A stretch of DNA of 64,000 nt from Heterohyrax brucei (taxonomy: Eukaryota > Chordata > Mammalia > Hyracoidea > Procaviidae), in the NCBI GenBank assembly GCA_028571685.1, contig CM053141.1, positions 73,889,833 through 73,953,832 on the forward strand. The letters are read 5' to 3'. Each line of letters starts with the position of its first letter. Position 1 is the stretch's first letter. Below are positions 55,180 to 64,000 of the stretch, piece after piece. Made by a program: the position numbers and the translations under genes. The notes under the pieces are model-generated. The model ran no database searches. It saw only the letters and a list, made by a program, of their open reading frames with translations, and was not told the origin of the DNA.

Positions 55180-57759
55180 ATCACTTTGGATAAAATAGAC
55201 ATTTTCACAGTGTTAACTCTTCCTATCTATGAGCAGGTAGGTTTCTCCACTTGTGTAAGGCTCTTTTGCTTTCTTATAGTAAGGTCTTGTAGTTTTCTCT
55301 GTATAAGTCTCATTTGTCTAGTTAGATTTATTCCTAGGTATTTTTATTTTCGTGGGGGCTATAGTAAATGGTATTGATTTGATGACTTCCTCTTCAATGA
55401 TCTCTTTGTTGGTGTAAAGGAATCCTACTGATTTACTTATGTTTATCTTATATCCCAATACTTTACTGAACTGTTCTATTACTTCTAGTAGTTTATTTAT
55501 AGATTCTTTAGCTTTCTCTGTGTGTATGATCATATAGTCCACAAATAGGAATATTTTTACTTCTTCTTTGTCAATGTGGATGCCCTTTATTTCCTTTTTT
55601 TGTCTGATTGCTCTGGCTAGAACCTCTAGCACAGTATTGAATAGAATTGGTAGCAGTGGGCATCCTTGTGTAGTTCCTGTTCTCAGTGGAATTCTTTTAG
55701 TCTGTCTGCATTCAGGATGGTGTAGAGATGCCTCTTGATTGTATTGAGGAATTTCCCCTTTATTCCTATTTTTGCTCAAGAGTTTTTAACATGAACAGGT
55801 GTTGGACTTTGTCAGATGCCTTTTCTACATCAATTGACACAGTCAAAATGATTGTCGTTCTTTGTGTTATTTATGTGATTGATCACATGAATTGTATTTC
55901 TAAACTTGAACCAGCCTTGTGTCCCGGGTATGAATCCCACTTGGTCATGATGAATTATTTTTTGATATGTTGTTGTTGGCTAGGATTTTGTTGAAGATTT
56001 TTGCATCTGGGTTCATGAGTGGTATTGGTCTGTAATTTTCTTTTTTCGTGGGATCTTTCCCTACTTTGGTGTCAAGGTTTTGTTTTTTTCAATCTCTTCT
56101 TTTGTGATGGGTTTATTAAGTTGTTCTGCTTCTCCTTGTGATAATTTTGATAGGTGATGTGAATCTAGAAATCTGTCCATTTCCTCTAAGTTTTTAAATC
56201 TGTTAGTTTTTTGTAGTATTCTGTCATGTTCTTTTGATTTGTGTTGGGTCTGTTGTGACATCTCCCATCTCATTCGTTATTCAGGTTATATGTTTCCTCT
56301 CCTGTTTTTCTTTTGTTAAGTTTTGCCAGTGGTTTATTTTGTTGATCTTTTCAAAAAACCAGCTTTTGATTTTGTTAATTCTTTCCATTGTTTCCTGTTT
56401 TCTAATTCGTTTAGTTCTGCGATAATCTTTATTGTCTGTTTTCTTTTGGTAGCCAAGTAGTTCTTTTGTTGCTCTTTTTCTGCTTATTAAGTAGTGGGTT
56501 AATTCTTTAGTTTGGGCCCTTTCTTCATTTTAGATATGTTCATTTGTAGAAATAAATTGACCTCTGAGCACTGCTTTTGCTGTATCCCATAGGTTCTGGT
56601 AGAATGTGTTTTCATTCTCATAAGATTCCATAAATTTCTTTATCGTGCCTTTGGTTTCATATATAACCCATGGATTTTTGAGCAATATGTTGTTCACTTT
56701 CCCTGAGTTCAAATTTCTGCCTATGACTTCTGCTGTTGATTTCAGCTTTTATGGCTTTATGGTCTCAGAAGATGCTTTGTAATAACTGAGTGGTTTGGAT
56801 TTTGTTGAGACTTACTGTATGACCTAATACATGGTCTGTTCTGGACAATGTTGCATGTGCAGTCGAAAAGAAGAATATTTATCTGTTGTTGGGTAAAAAG
56901 TTCTGTAAGTATCATTGAGGTCTAGTTGGTTGATTGTAGAAGTAAGCTCTTAGGTATCTTTACTGAGCTTTTTTTCTGGATGATGTGTCCTTTACTGAAA
57001 GTGCCGAAGTCTTTTACTATTATTGTGGAATGATCTATCTGATTTTTCAGTGTTGTCAGTGTGTGTTTGATGTATTTAGATGCTCTCATATTGCGTACAT
57101 AAATATTTAATATTGTTATATCCTGCTTACATATTGAATTTTCCAACAATAAGTAATGACCATCTTTGTCCACAATGGTAGATTTTACTTTAAAATCTGT
57201 TTTATCTGAGAGTAGTATTGCCATATCTGCTCTTCTTTGTATGTTGTTAGCTTAGTGTATATTTTTCAATCTTTTGATTTTCAGTTTGTTCATATGTTTG
57301 AGTGTAAGGTGTGTTTCTTGTGGGCAACATATAGATGTATTGTGTTTTTTGATCCAGGCTCTTACTCTCTGCCTCTTAAATGGAGTGTTCAATCCATTTA
57401 CATTCAGTGTAATTATTGATAGGTATGTGCTTAGTGCTGTCATTATGGTGCCTTTAGTTTTTGCATTGATGTTTTCTTTGTTCCTCTTAGTAGTCTGTTC
57501 TGGGTCATTTTTCTTTATGGATTTACTTTTTATCTTTTTCATTGCTGATTTTGTGTTCATTGAGACTCCAGTTTTATGTTTCTTGTTTTTATATGTCACA
57601 TTGTTATTTTGCTTTGCTGCCAGCTCTTTGATCCCCTGTAATGCTCTAAGTTTAAACCTGTTTTTAACTTCTGTATATATTCTTAATTTCCTCAACATTT
57701 GAAAGGATTATAGCTATTGTAATATGTCTCTCTTTATAGTGTGATGATGTCATAATTTT

Positions 57760-58741
57760 TATGTTAAGAAGACTGGTTCCCTGCTTTTCATATTTTAGCT
57801 TTGGTTAAGTTTAGTGACTTCCCTAACTTGGTACACCTCTGGATGCTGTGTCCTGCATTGCATCTTAAGTGTACATTTGGTGTTACTGTTTTTTCTAAAC
57901 ATAGAACTTCTTCCAGTATTTCTCATAGTGTGGGTTTGGTTTTGCAGTTTTGAGCTTCTGTTTATCGGTAAATGTCTTAATTTCAGCTCCATATTTGAGA
58001 GACAGTTTTGCAGAGTATGTAATTCTTGGTTGGAAAATTTTCTCCTTCAAGGCTTTGAGTGTGTCATCCCAGTGTGTTCTTGCCAACATGGTTTCTGCTG
58101 AGAAGTCAGATAAAACCTTGCAGGACTTCCCTTTGTTTGTTAGTTTTACTTTAAGAGCCTCTCTTTAAGTTTCGTTTTACTTATTAAACCTGATTACAAC
58201 ATGCCTTGGTGTCTTTTTTTTGTAGTCTGGTTTTAATGGTGTTTGATAAGCATCTTGAATGTCTATATTCTCTTCTTTCATGGTTCAGGGAAGTTTTCTG
58301 TCAGCAACTCTTCAACGGTTCTCTCCGTACATGCTGCCATCTCTCCCTGTTCACGAACTACAATCATTTGTGAATTATTCCTCTTGATAGAGTTACACGT
58401 GCTTCTTTATTTTTCTTGTTTCTTTTATCATCATAAATGCTGGCACCAGTTGCTTTATCTTCAAGTTCACCAATTCTGCATTCTGTTTCCTCAGTCCTGC
58501 TCTTTTGGCTTTGCATTTCAGTTGTCTGATTCCATAATTTTGTTACTGATCTGCTGGATTTCAGATCATTGATGCTGTAGCAGTTCATGCTGCTTAATTT
58601 TTCATTTTGTTCTGCTGCATTTTGTTTAGTCTCTAGAAGGGCTCTGTGCATAATTCTTTTGTATTCTACCTCCGATAATTTCAGAAAGGCTTCTTCATCT
58701 GGGAAGTTTATTTTTTATTTTGGGAGTTTTCTGGAGCCATG
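57760..58741 (-). pseudogene. L1 ORF1 remnant
   Basis: The start codon at 58739-58741 lies in a strong context (ACCACCATGG on the minus strand). A coiled-coil-rich N-terminal part is readable at 58364-58651 (RALLETKQNAAEQNEKL, then RIGELEDKATGASIYD), and the C-terminal domain at 57895-58089 (KALKEKIFQPRITYSAKLSL, TFTDKQKLKT). Stops and frameshifts separate them. Confidence 0.82.
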
Positions 58742-59454
58742 GTGGTCTCCTTTTTTAAATGGTTAGATATTGATTTCTGTTTTCTCTCTATCAAGAAGCT
58801 GTTGAGTTTCTCCAGTGTTAGACACCAATGGGAGCTGTGGTATAGTTGTAAGAAAGGAGTAAGGGCACTGCTAGATTTGGTTGCCACCTGTGACTGTGTT
58901 CTCTAGGTGCAGCTGAGTTACGTGTAGCTTCTCAGGCAATATAGAGTCTGTCAAGCCCAGCAATGCTCCTTAGTAGCTGGCACCAGCTGGGCTCTCAGGA
59001 GTGGTAGTCCCCACCTACTGGCTGCTAAAGGTGGTGAGCTACTTGTCCTGATTCTGTTGGCACATCAGTCAAGACTATGGTATAGCTTAGGGAAGGGAGG
59101 AGAAAAGGTGTCACCACATTCAGCTGCCAGGGACTGCTGTTCTCTAGCTGCATTTGTCTTAAAAGGCGTGTTTCTTTTTAATAATGGTATCCTTCATAGA
59201 TCTGAGTGCTAGCTCTGTGCATATTGCCTATGTTTGAGATAGTGTGTTAGTTTATGTTGAAATTCTCACCAACAAAATACACTGGAGAAAATGAACAGCT
59301 ATTAAACCCAATCTCTCTTATCTTGTGCTGTGTCACTGATCTTTTAAATGGAGGCTCCATTTTTTATGACTTTTTTTTTTCTCCGCAGCCAATGTTTGAA
59401 AATGGTTACAGTGTACATAAGTGCCTGAACATTGACATTTCTGACCTTTAGGGT

Positions 59455-59585
59455 AACTGCCTTACTGACATTACTTAATTATCTCAACCCAGAGGTCAGG
59501 ATTATTCCCTTTTGGCAGAAGAAGGCACTGAGCTCACGGATGGTGAAGACTTTGTTGTCAATTGAACTAGTAAATGGGCTTTTTA
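59455..59585 (-). repeat. MIR SINE, diverged
   Basis: Reverse-strand pattern GAGGTCAGGATTATTCCCTT, GAAGGCACTGAGCTCACGG and CTAGTAAATGGGC. Confidence 0.55.
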
Positions 59586-59600
59586 AACCCCTAGGTTATA

Positions 59601-59806
59601 CTGCAGAAGCTCTGGTGGCATAGTGGGTAAAGTGCTGTACTGCCAACTGAAAGCTCAGCAATTAGGGATCACCAGCCACTCTGCAGGAGAAAGGTGTGGC
59701 AGTTTGCTTCTGTAACAGTTACAGCCTTGGAAACCCTACAGGGGAGTTCTACTCTGTGTAGGGTCACTGTGAGTCAGAATCCACTTGATGGCAGTAGATT
59801 AAACTT
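59601..59806 (+). repeat. AfroSINE type B
   Basis: GAAGCTCTGGTGGCATAGTGG start, with type B middle TTGCTTCTGTAACAGTTACA. Confidence 0.92.
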
Positions 59807-60077
59807 CATTGTATAACTCATCATTCTGGTCACTGTTGATGTGTTTCCAGTGAGTGAGTTAGTTATCTCATGGTGTTTTGTCAGCTGCAAATTTGGATAT
59901 GCTTGTCTTGCCATCTTTGTTGCCACTAGAGAAGTCCCTATAGGTAGACATCATCGTCTGTTTCCTCCTGCCAATTAGGTAGCCATTAGCCATTAGCCAG
60001 CCCCTCAGGAATCTTCCCAACCACAGTATAAACAAGGATTCCTTTATCTACCAGTCCGGTGAAACCTGTTGGCCCGC

Positions 60078-60277
60078 AAGTTCTTGTCTTGAGCCTGCTG
60101 TGACTCCTAACAACCCTATAGGACACATTAAAACTGCCCCATAGGGTTTCTGAGGCTGTAAGCTTTATGGAGGGTGATGGTCACATCTGTCTCCAGCAGA
60201 GTGACTGGTAGGTTCAAACTACCGGCTTTTCAATTCATAGCCAAGTGCTTTACCACTGAGCCACCAACGTCCCTTAC
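60078..60277 (-). repeat. AfroSINE type B
   Basis: From CTTGTCTTGAGCCTGCTGTG to CTGAGCCACCAACGTCCC. Confidence 0.9.
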
Positions 60278-60725
60278 CAGTCAGGTAGCCTTCTCACAAA
60301 GGAAGTGAGGTTGGTGTGGCTGGACTTGTTTGTTCTAAGGTATCGTCTAAAATTACTTGCTGCCCAATTTAAAATCTGTCATGGGAGACTAAGTGACTAA
60401 ACTCTGAATCATAAAATGGCTAGCTACAGAAGATTCTGTTGTCTGGGTAGGTCTTTGATACACTTGAAGCTTCAGCCTGAGTCTGGATTAGTTTGGGCCA
60501 AATTATACAAAAGCTATTGAGCCTGGAATCTTTGGGATAGTCTTGAGTGAGTGAGTCATAAACACAGCTAAGATTCCTCCAAGGTCAGTTTGTCAGTGTT
60601 CAAACACAACTTCCAAAATAAAATCCCACATTTTTACTTCAACGGTGTTTAAATATGTGTTTTTCCTCATGTTATTTTTGTGAACATGAACTAGAAAGGC
60701 ACTTTAACGCAGAGCTTTACTTTTC
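60278..60725. other. Unassigned DNA
   Basis: No feature recognised. Confidence 0.45.
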
Positions 60726-60897
60726 TATAGCAAACCTGGTAGCATAGAGCTTAAGTGCCCAGACTGCTAACTGAAAGGTCAGCAGTTCAGATCCCCCAGG
60801 CACTGCTTGGGAACTCTTTGGGGCAGTTTTACACTGTCCTTTAGGGTCACTGTGAGCTGGAATCAATGCCATAGCAACGTCTTTTTTTTTTTTGGTA
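60726..60897 (+). repeat. AfroSINE type A
   Basis: GCAAACCTGGTAGCATAGAGC start, with a T11 tail. Confidence 0.9.
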
Positions 60898-61144
60898 ACT
60901 AATTTGTTCATGTAAATCTTGATTTCACTGTTAAAATACGGAAAAATTGGGTTGGATGCTATTTACAAGGCTGGGTAGTTTTCTGATTTGTGCACTTTTT
61001 TATTTGTAGGATATGTTTCAGAAAGAACCTGTTTTAAAAATAAAAGACTAGATAAATTGTTCACCTTCACTGTGTTGAGCACATTGTTCTAACTGTACTG
61101 TGCTACTAGCATTCCTGATTTTCCTTCTGTGAGGTTTTACTCAG

Positions 61145-61659
61145 TGTTTTAGTCATCTAGTGTAGCTATAGCAGAAGTACAAGGAGGTTGTATAAACAAA
61201 TTTATTTTCTCACAGTTTAGGGGTCTAGAAGTCCAAATTGGGGTCTACGAGTAGGCTTTTTATCTTTGTTCTCGAAATGTGTCCTTGCCTCTTCGGCTCT
61301 GATTCCTGGTTTCTTACTGATCTCCTTGTGCCTTGATTACCTATCTTACCCCATCTCTTATTGACTCAGGATACATTGTACACTAATTATACCTCATTAA
61401 CATAACAAAGACATGCATTCCCAAATAGGATTATAGCCACAGGCATATCTGTTGCCATCCAGTACATTCCAGTTTCTAGCAACCCTGACGGAGTGTAACT
61501 GCCTCTCAGAGTTTCCAGGGAGCTGCTGGTGAATTCAAACTGCCACCTTTTTGGTTAGCTGCCGAACTCTTTACCACTGTGTCATCAGGGCTCCAAAACC
61601 ACAGGCATAGAGTTTAGGATTTACAACATAATTTTGGGGGGACATAATTCAATCCATAC
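61145..61659 (-). mobile_element. MaLR-type solo LTR carrying a SINE
   Basis: Starts TGTTTTAGTCATCTAGTGTA and ends TAATTCAATCCATAC. A minus-strand SINE lies at the same internal site as in the LTR at 8165-8748. Confidence 0.78.
61448..61598 (-). repeat. AfroSINE type A inside LTR
   Basis: TSD CCACAGGCATA at 61437-61447 and 61599-61609, the same word as at 8510-8520. It shares the GAGCTGCTGGTG variant with the SINE at 8521-8682. Confidence 0.9.
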
Positions 61660-61959
61660 CTGGTATGTATCTAATAACAACATGGTCTTGTGTACATTCA
61701 GGTGTTAATATATATATAAAGGGATATATGTGTGTGTGTGAGTAGTTGCTCTCTTTAATAGTAGTAGATATATATGCAACCAAACATTCACTATTGCAGC
61801 ATTCTTCATGTATAAAATTCAGTGACATTAAATGTATTCATGTTGCGCAACTATCACCATTACCCATTTTCAGAATTTTCTGTGACCCTTGCAGAAGCTC
61901 AGTGTTGCATAAGTAGTAAGTCCTCCATCCTACGTCCTTCCACCCACTCCGAATCAAAA

Positions 61960-62092
61960 AAATAAATAAACCCAAACCCACTGCTGTTGAACAGATACTG
62001 ACTCAGTAACCCCATAGGACAGAGTAGAACCGCCTCATAGAGTTTCCAAGGAGCTCATGGTGTAACCACTAATAAGCTTTCCCTGTTTTAGA
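61960..62092 (-). repeat. AfroSINE type A, partial
   Basis: AATAAACCCAAACCCACTGC to GAGCTCATGGTG; the 5' third is deleted. Confidence 0.85.
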
Positions 62093-62189
62093 TAATGCAC
62101 AGAAGTGGAATTACATAATAGCTTTTCTTTTGTGACTGATTTCATTCAGCATGATTTCAAGGTTCATCTGTGTTGTAGCAGGTATTAGG

Positions 62190-62355
62190 AAAAAAAAAAC
62201 CACTGCTATGGAGTTGGCCCGACTCATAGCGACCCTAGGGGTCAGAGTTGAACTGCCCTACAGAGTTTCTAACAAGTGTCTGGGGGATTTCAACTGCCAA
62301 CCTTTTGGTTAGCAGACTAGCACTTAACCTGCTATGCCACCAGGGTTTCTATGTC
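62190..62355 (-). repeat. AfroSINE type A inside old L1
   Basis: Perfect 12 bp TSD GCAGGTATTAGG at 62178-62189 and 62356-62367. Confidence 0.94.
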
Positions 62356-62785
62356 GCAGGTATTAGGGCTTCGTTTTTCTTCATGACAGAGTAATTTTCC
62401 GTTGTGCATATATGTACACATGTATACCACATGTTTATCCATTCTTCTTTTAGTTTGTTTCCATCTTTTGGCATGATGAATATAGTACTGCCGGGAACAG
62501 TGGTGTAAATGTGTGTGTTTGTGTGCCTGCTTTGAATTCTTCTGCACATATGCCTAGGAGGAGAATTGCTGGAGTGCTTGGTAACTCTGTTTAATGTTTT
62601 ATGGAATCACTAGGCTATTTTCCACTGGTGGTTGTGACATTTACCATTTTGTAATCCCAGCAGCAGTGGATGAATTTCTCCACATCCTCACCAACACCTG
62701 TTTTATGCTTTTTTAATGATAGTCTTCTTGGGTACTGGGTATGAAGTGATATCTCATTGTGGTTTTAATTTCTGTTTCCCTAATA

Positions 62786-62953
62786 ACCCTCGTGGCTTAG
62801 TGCTTAGGTGCTAGGGCTGCTAACCAGAAAGTCAGCAATTTGAATACACCAGACACTCCTTGGAAACTCTATGGGGCAGTTCTACTCTGTCCTATAGGGT
62901 CGCTGTGAGTTGGAATCAACTCAGTGGCAACACGTTTGGTTTGTTTTTTTTTA
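62786..62953 (+). repeat. AfroSINE type A inside old L1
   Basis: AACCCTCGTGGCTTAGTGC start, with a T-rich tail TTTGGTTTGTTTTTTTT. Confidence 0.92.
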
Positions 62954-62971
62954 AGTGACTGAAGATGTTGA

Positions 62972-63123
62972 GGAAATCCTGGTGGCATAGTGGTTTGAGT
63001 GTTACAGCTGCCAACCAAAAGGTAGCAGTTTGGATCTGTCAGGTACTCCTTGGAAACTGGAACTGTGGTACTCTGTCCTATAGGGTCACTGAGTCGTAAT
63101 CAACTTGACAGCAGCGGGTTTTG
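62972..63123 (+). repeat. AfroSINE type A inside old L1
   Basis: GAAATCCTGGTGGCATAGTGG start. It has lost part of the GGGGCAGTTCTACTC segment. Confidence 0.9.
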
Positions 63124-63220
63124 GCGATGATGTTGACTGTCTCTTCATGTGCTTGTTGGCCGTTTGACTTTCTTCTTTGGTGAAAGGTTGATTCACGTCA
63201 TTTGCACACTTGGACAGTAT

Positions 63221-63561
63221 TTTATTCTGAGGAATTTGAAATTGGTTGTCCTTGAGAACTTTGGGGACAGTTGCCATTTATTTTAAAGAAGAAAAATTTA
63301 GAGTTCAACTGGATTTACAGTTATTAACATAATAAGGTAAAAGCATACAGACCTTATTTGAAAAGGTAAAAAATAAGATACTTTAATATATTCAGATTAT
63401 AGGTATTTCTCAAATGTTCTTCAGGAGAAATAACTCATAAAGTTAATGTGTTATTTTCATTATCTTCAACCTGAAAGTGTAAGAGGTATTGCAGGCAAAA
63501 TATATATGGTCTAGTCTGACTCATATGAACATGTAATATATTTGAGCAGCTACATCTACAT
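63221..63561. other. Unassigned DNA
   Basis: AT-rich, nothing recognised; the first part may still belong to the old L1. Confidence 0.4.
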
Positions 63562-63793
63562 ACTTGGGACATGTTATTAGGAGGATCAGTTCCTGGAGAA
63601 GGACTTACTAGGTAGAGGGGCAGCGTTAAAGAGGAAGAGCCTCCGCAAGGTGGACTGACAGTGGCTACAGTAATGGGCTCAAGCACAGCAGCAGTTCTGA
63701 GGATGGTGCAGGACCACATGGAGGTGGTGTTTTGTTCTGTGGTACACAGGGTTGTTGTGGCTCAGAGCTGACTCAGTGGCACCTAACAACAAC
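63562..63793 (+). mobile_element. RTE-type LINE 3' end
   Basis: GGGACATGTTATTAGGAGGA, GTTCCTGGAGAAGGACTTAC, AGAGGAAGAGCCTCCGCAAG and TTTTGTTCTGTGGTACACAG keep the RTE order up to GAGCTGACTCAGTGGCACC. This is the best preserved RTE end in the window; it corresponds to the C-terminal tail of the RTE ORF. Confidence 0.72.
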
Positions 63794-63902
63794 TGTATGC
63801 CAGGAACTGTTTTTGATCAGTGAACAAAACAGGCAGAAATTCCTGTTCTCGTGGAGTTTATGGTCTAGTGGATCTGAAATTTTCTTTGCTAATCACATAG
63901 AG

Positions 63903-64000
63903 TTTTTAAGTGCTGTGTCTGCTAAGTAAAAGATCAGCAGTTCAGATCCTCCGGGCGCTCCTTAGAAACGCTGTGGGGCAGTTCTACTCTGTCCTGTAGG
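63903..64000 (+). repeat. AfroSINE type A, cut by window edge
   Basis: TTTTTAAGTGCTGTGTCTGC to TACTCTGTCCTGTAGG. The 5' end is clipped and the 3' end lies outside the window. Confidence 0.88.

Larger units (their letters stand above)
52099..57480 (-). pseudogene. L1 ORF2 remnant, all domains
   Basis: The endonuclease start is visible at 57252-57480 (ITLNVNGLNTPFKRQRV, then CCPQETHLT with the catalytic-region Asn and Glu). Reverse transcriptase lies at 55318-55779 ([20 protein letters not shown]); its motif C is FVDY instead of FADD, losing the second Asp. The C-terminal part is at 52099-52775 (HLTPTRLATIQK, CWKGCRKIG). Frames change often and several insertions interrupt it. Not functional. 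Confidence 0.88.
51208..59163 (-). mobile_element. Near full-length L1 with 3' module, TSD-flanked
   Basis: Minus-strand L1: 5' UTR about 58742-59163, ORF1 about 57760-58741, ORF2 about 52099-57480, 3' module 51208-51965. The TSD GGCATGTTTCTTTT at 51194-51207 pairs with GGCGTGTTTCTTTT at 59165-59178 (one mismatch). It was invaded by a plus-strand L1 (53160-54081), a MaLR LTR (54660-55179) and an LTR/SINE fragment (52843-53043). Without these it is about 6.3 kb, the normal L1 length. Confidence 0.9.
61745..63220 (-). mobile_element. Old L1 3' region with four SINEs
   Basis: Reverse-strand L1 3' UTR and ORF2 end: AAAATTCAGTGACATTAAAT, GATTTCATTCAGCATGATTT, GGAGAATTGCTGGAGTGCTT, CCTCACCAACACCTGTTTTA and GATATCTCATTGTGGTTTTA. 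It is heavily diverged. SINEs at 61960, 62190, 62786 and 62972 interrupt it. Confidence 0.78.

Noticed and set aside
57274..57702. 142-codon plus-strand open frame rich in Phe, Leu and Val, looking like a membrane protein
   Set aside because: It is the antisense of L1 ORF1/ORF2 A-rich coding DNA, which always reads as hydrophobic codons.

Overview
The window is nuclear DNA from an afrotherian mammal, most likely a paenungulate (elephant, hyrax or manatee). The evidence is more than 50 tRNA-derived AfroSINE copies, recognised by a 5' end near CCCTGGTGGTGTAGTGG and a 3' end near GGTCGCTATGAGTC. There are also RTE 3' ends that share this SINE tail, MaLR-type LTRs, L1 with mammalian-type ORF1/ORF2, and old MIR, L2 and mariner copies. 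The species cannot be fixed from the sequence alone. Nothing bacterial, viral-particle or organellar is present.

Layout. 1-23.2 kb is gene-free: old L1 copies (2.5-4.6 and 10.5-12.1 kb), a palindromic mariner (4.0-4.6 kb), MaLR LTRs (4.75-5.77, 8.17-8.75, 16.6-17.1 kb), an ERV-L LTR with a tRNA-Leu-like primer site (20.7-21.4 kb), SINEs and unassigned DNA. 23.2-29.9 kb is one L1, bracketed by a target-site duplication (TSD) and internally deleted so that ORF1 runs in frame into the reverse transcriptase. Two other retroelements sit inside it. 30-46.4 kb is again repeats, including an older minus-strand L1 (34.9-37.3 kb). 46.86-48.53 kb is a CpG island with perfect splice-donor motifs and a candidate first coding exon (48288-48441, plus strand); it is the only credible promoter of a host gene. 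48.5-64 kb would be its first intron if the gene runs plus-ward, and it holds a near full-length minus-strand L1 (51.2-59.2 kb) with three later insertions.

Main observation. L1 copies here end in a 740-790 bp non-coding 3' module that lies inside the L1 TSDs. The same module also occurs alone, without ORF2 sequence. Solo copies at 25934-26698 and 33758-34522 are both 765 bp, start within a few bases of the same 5' point and have 15-17 bp TSDs; a third (27241-28058) carries a 39 bp 3' transduction. The module therefore looks like a non-autonomous retroelement derived from, or captured by, the L1 3' UTR. A L1 at 53160-54081 ends without it.

SINE types used below: A, about 165 bp with a CTCCTTGGAAAC middle; B, about 200 bp with a GTAAAGATTACAGCC middle; C, about 210 bp with an AAGAAAGGCCTGGCGATC middle. 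No functional protein-coding ORF is claimed apart from the tentative first exon. All L1 reading frames are broken.
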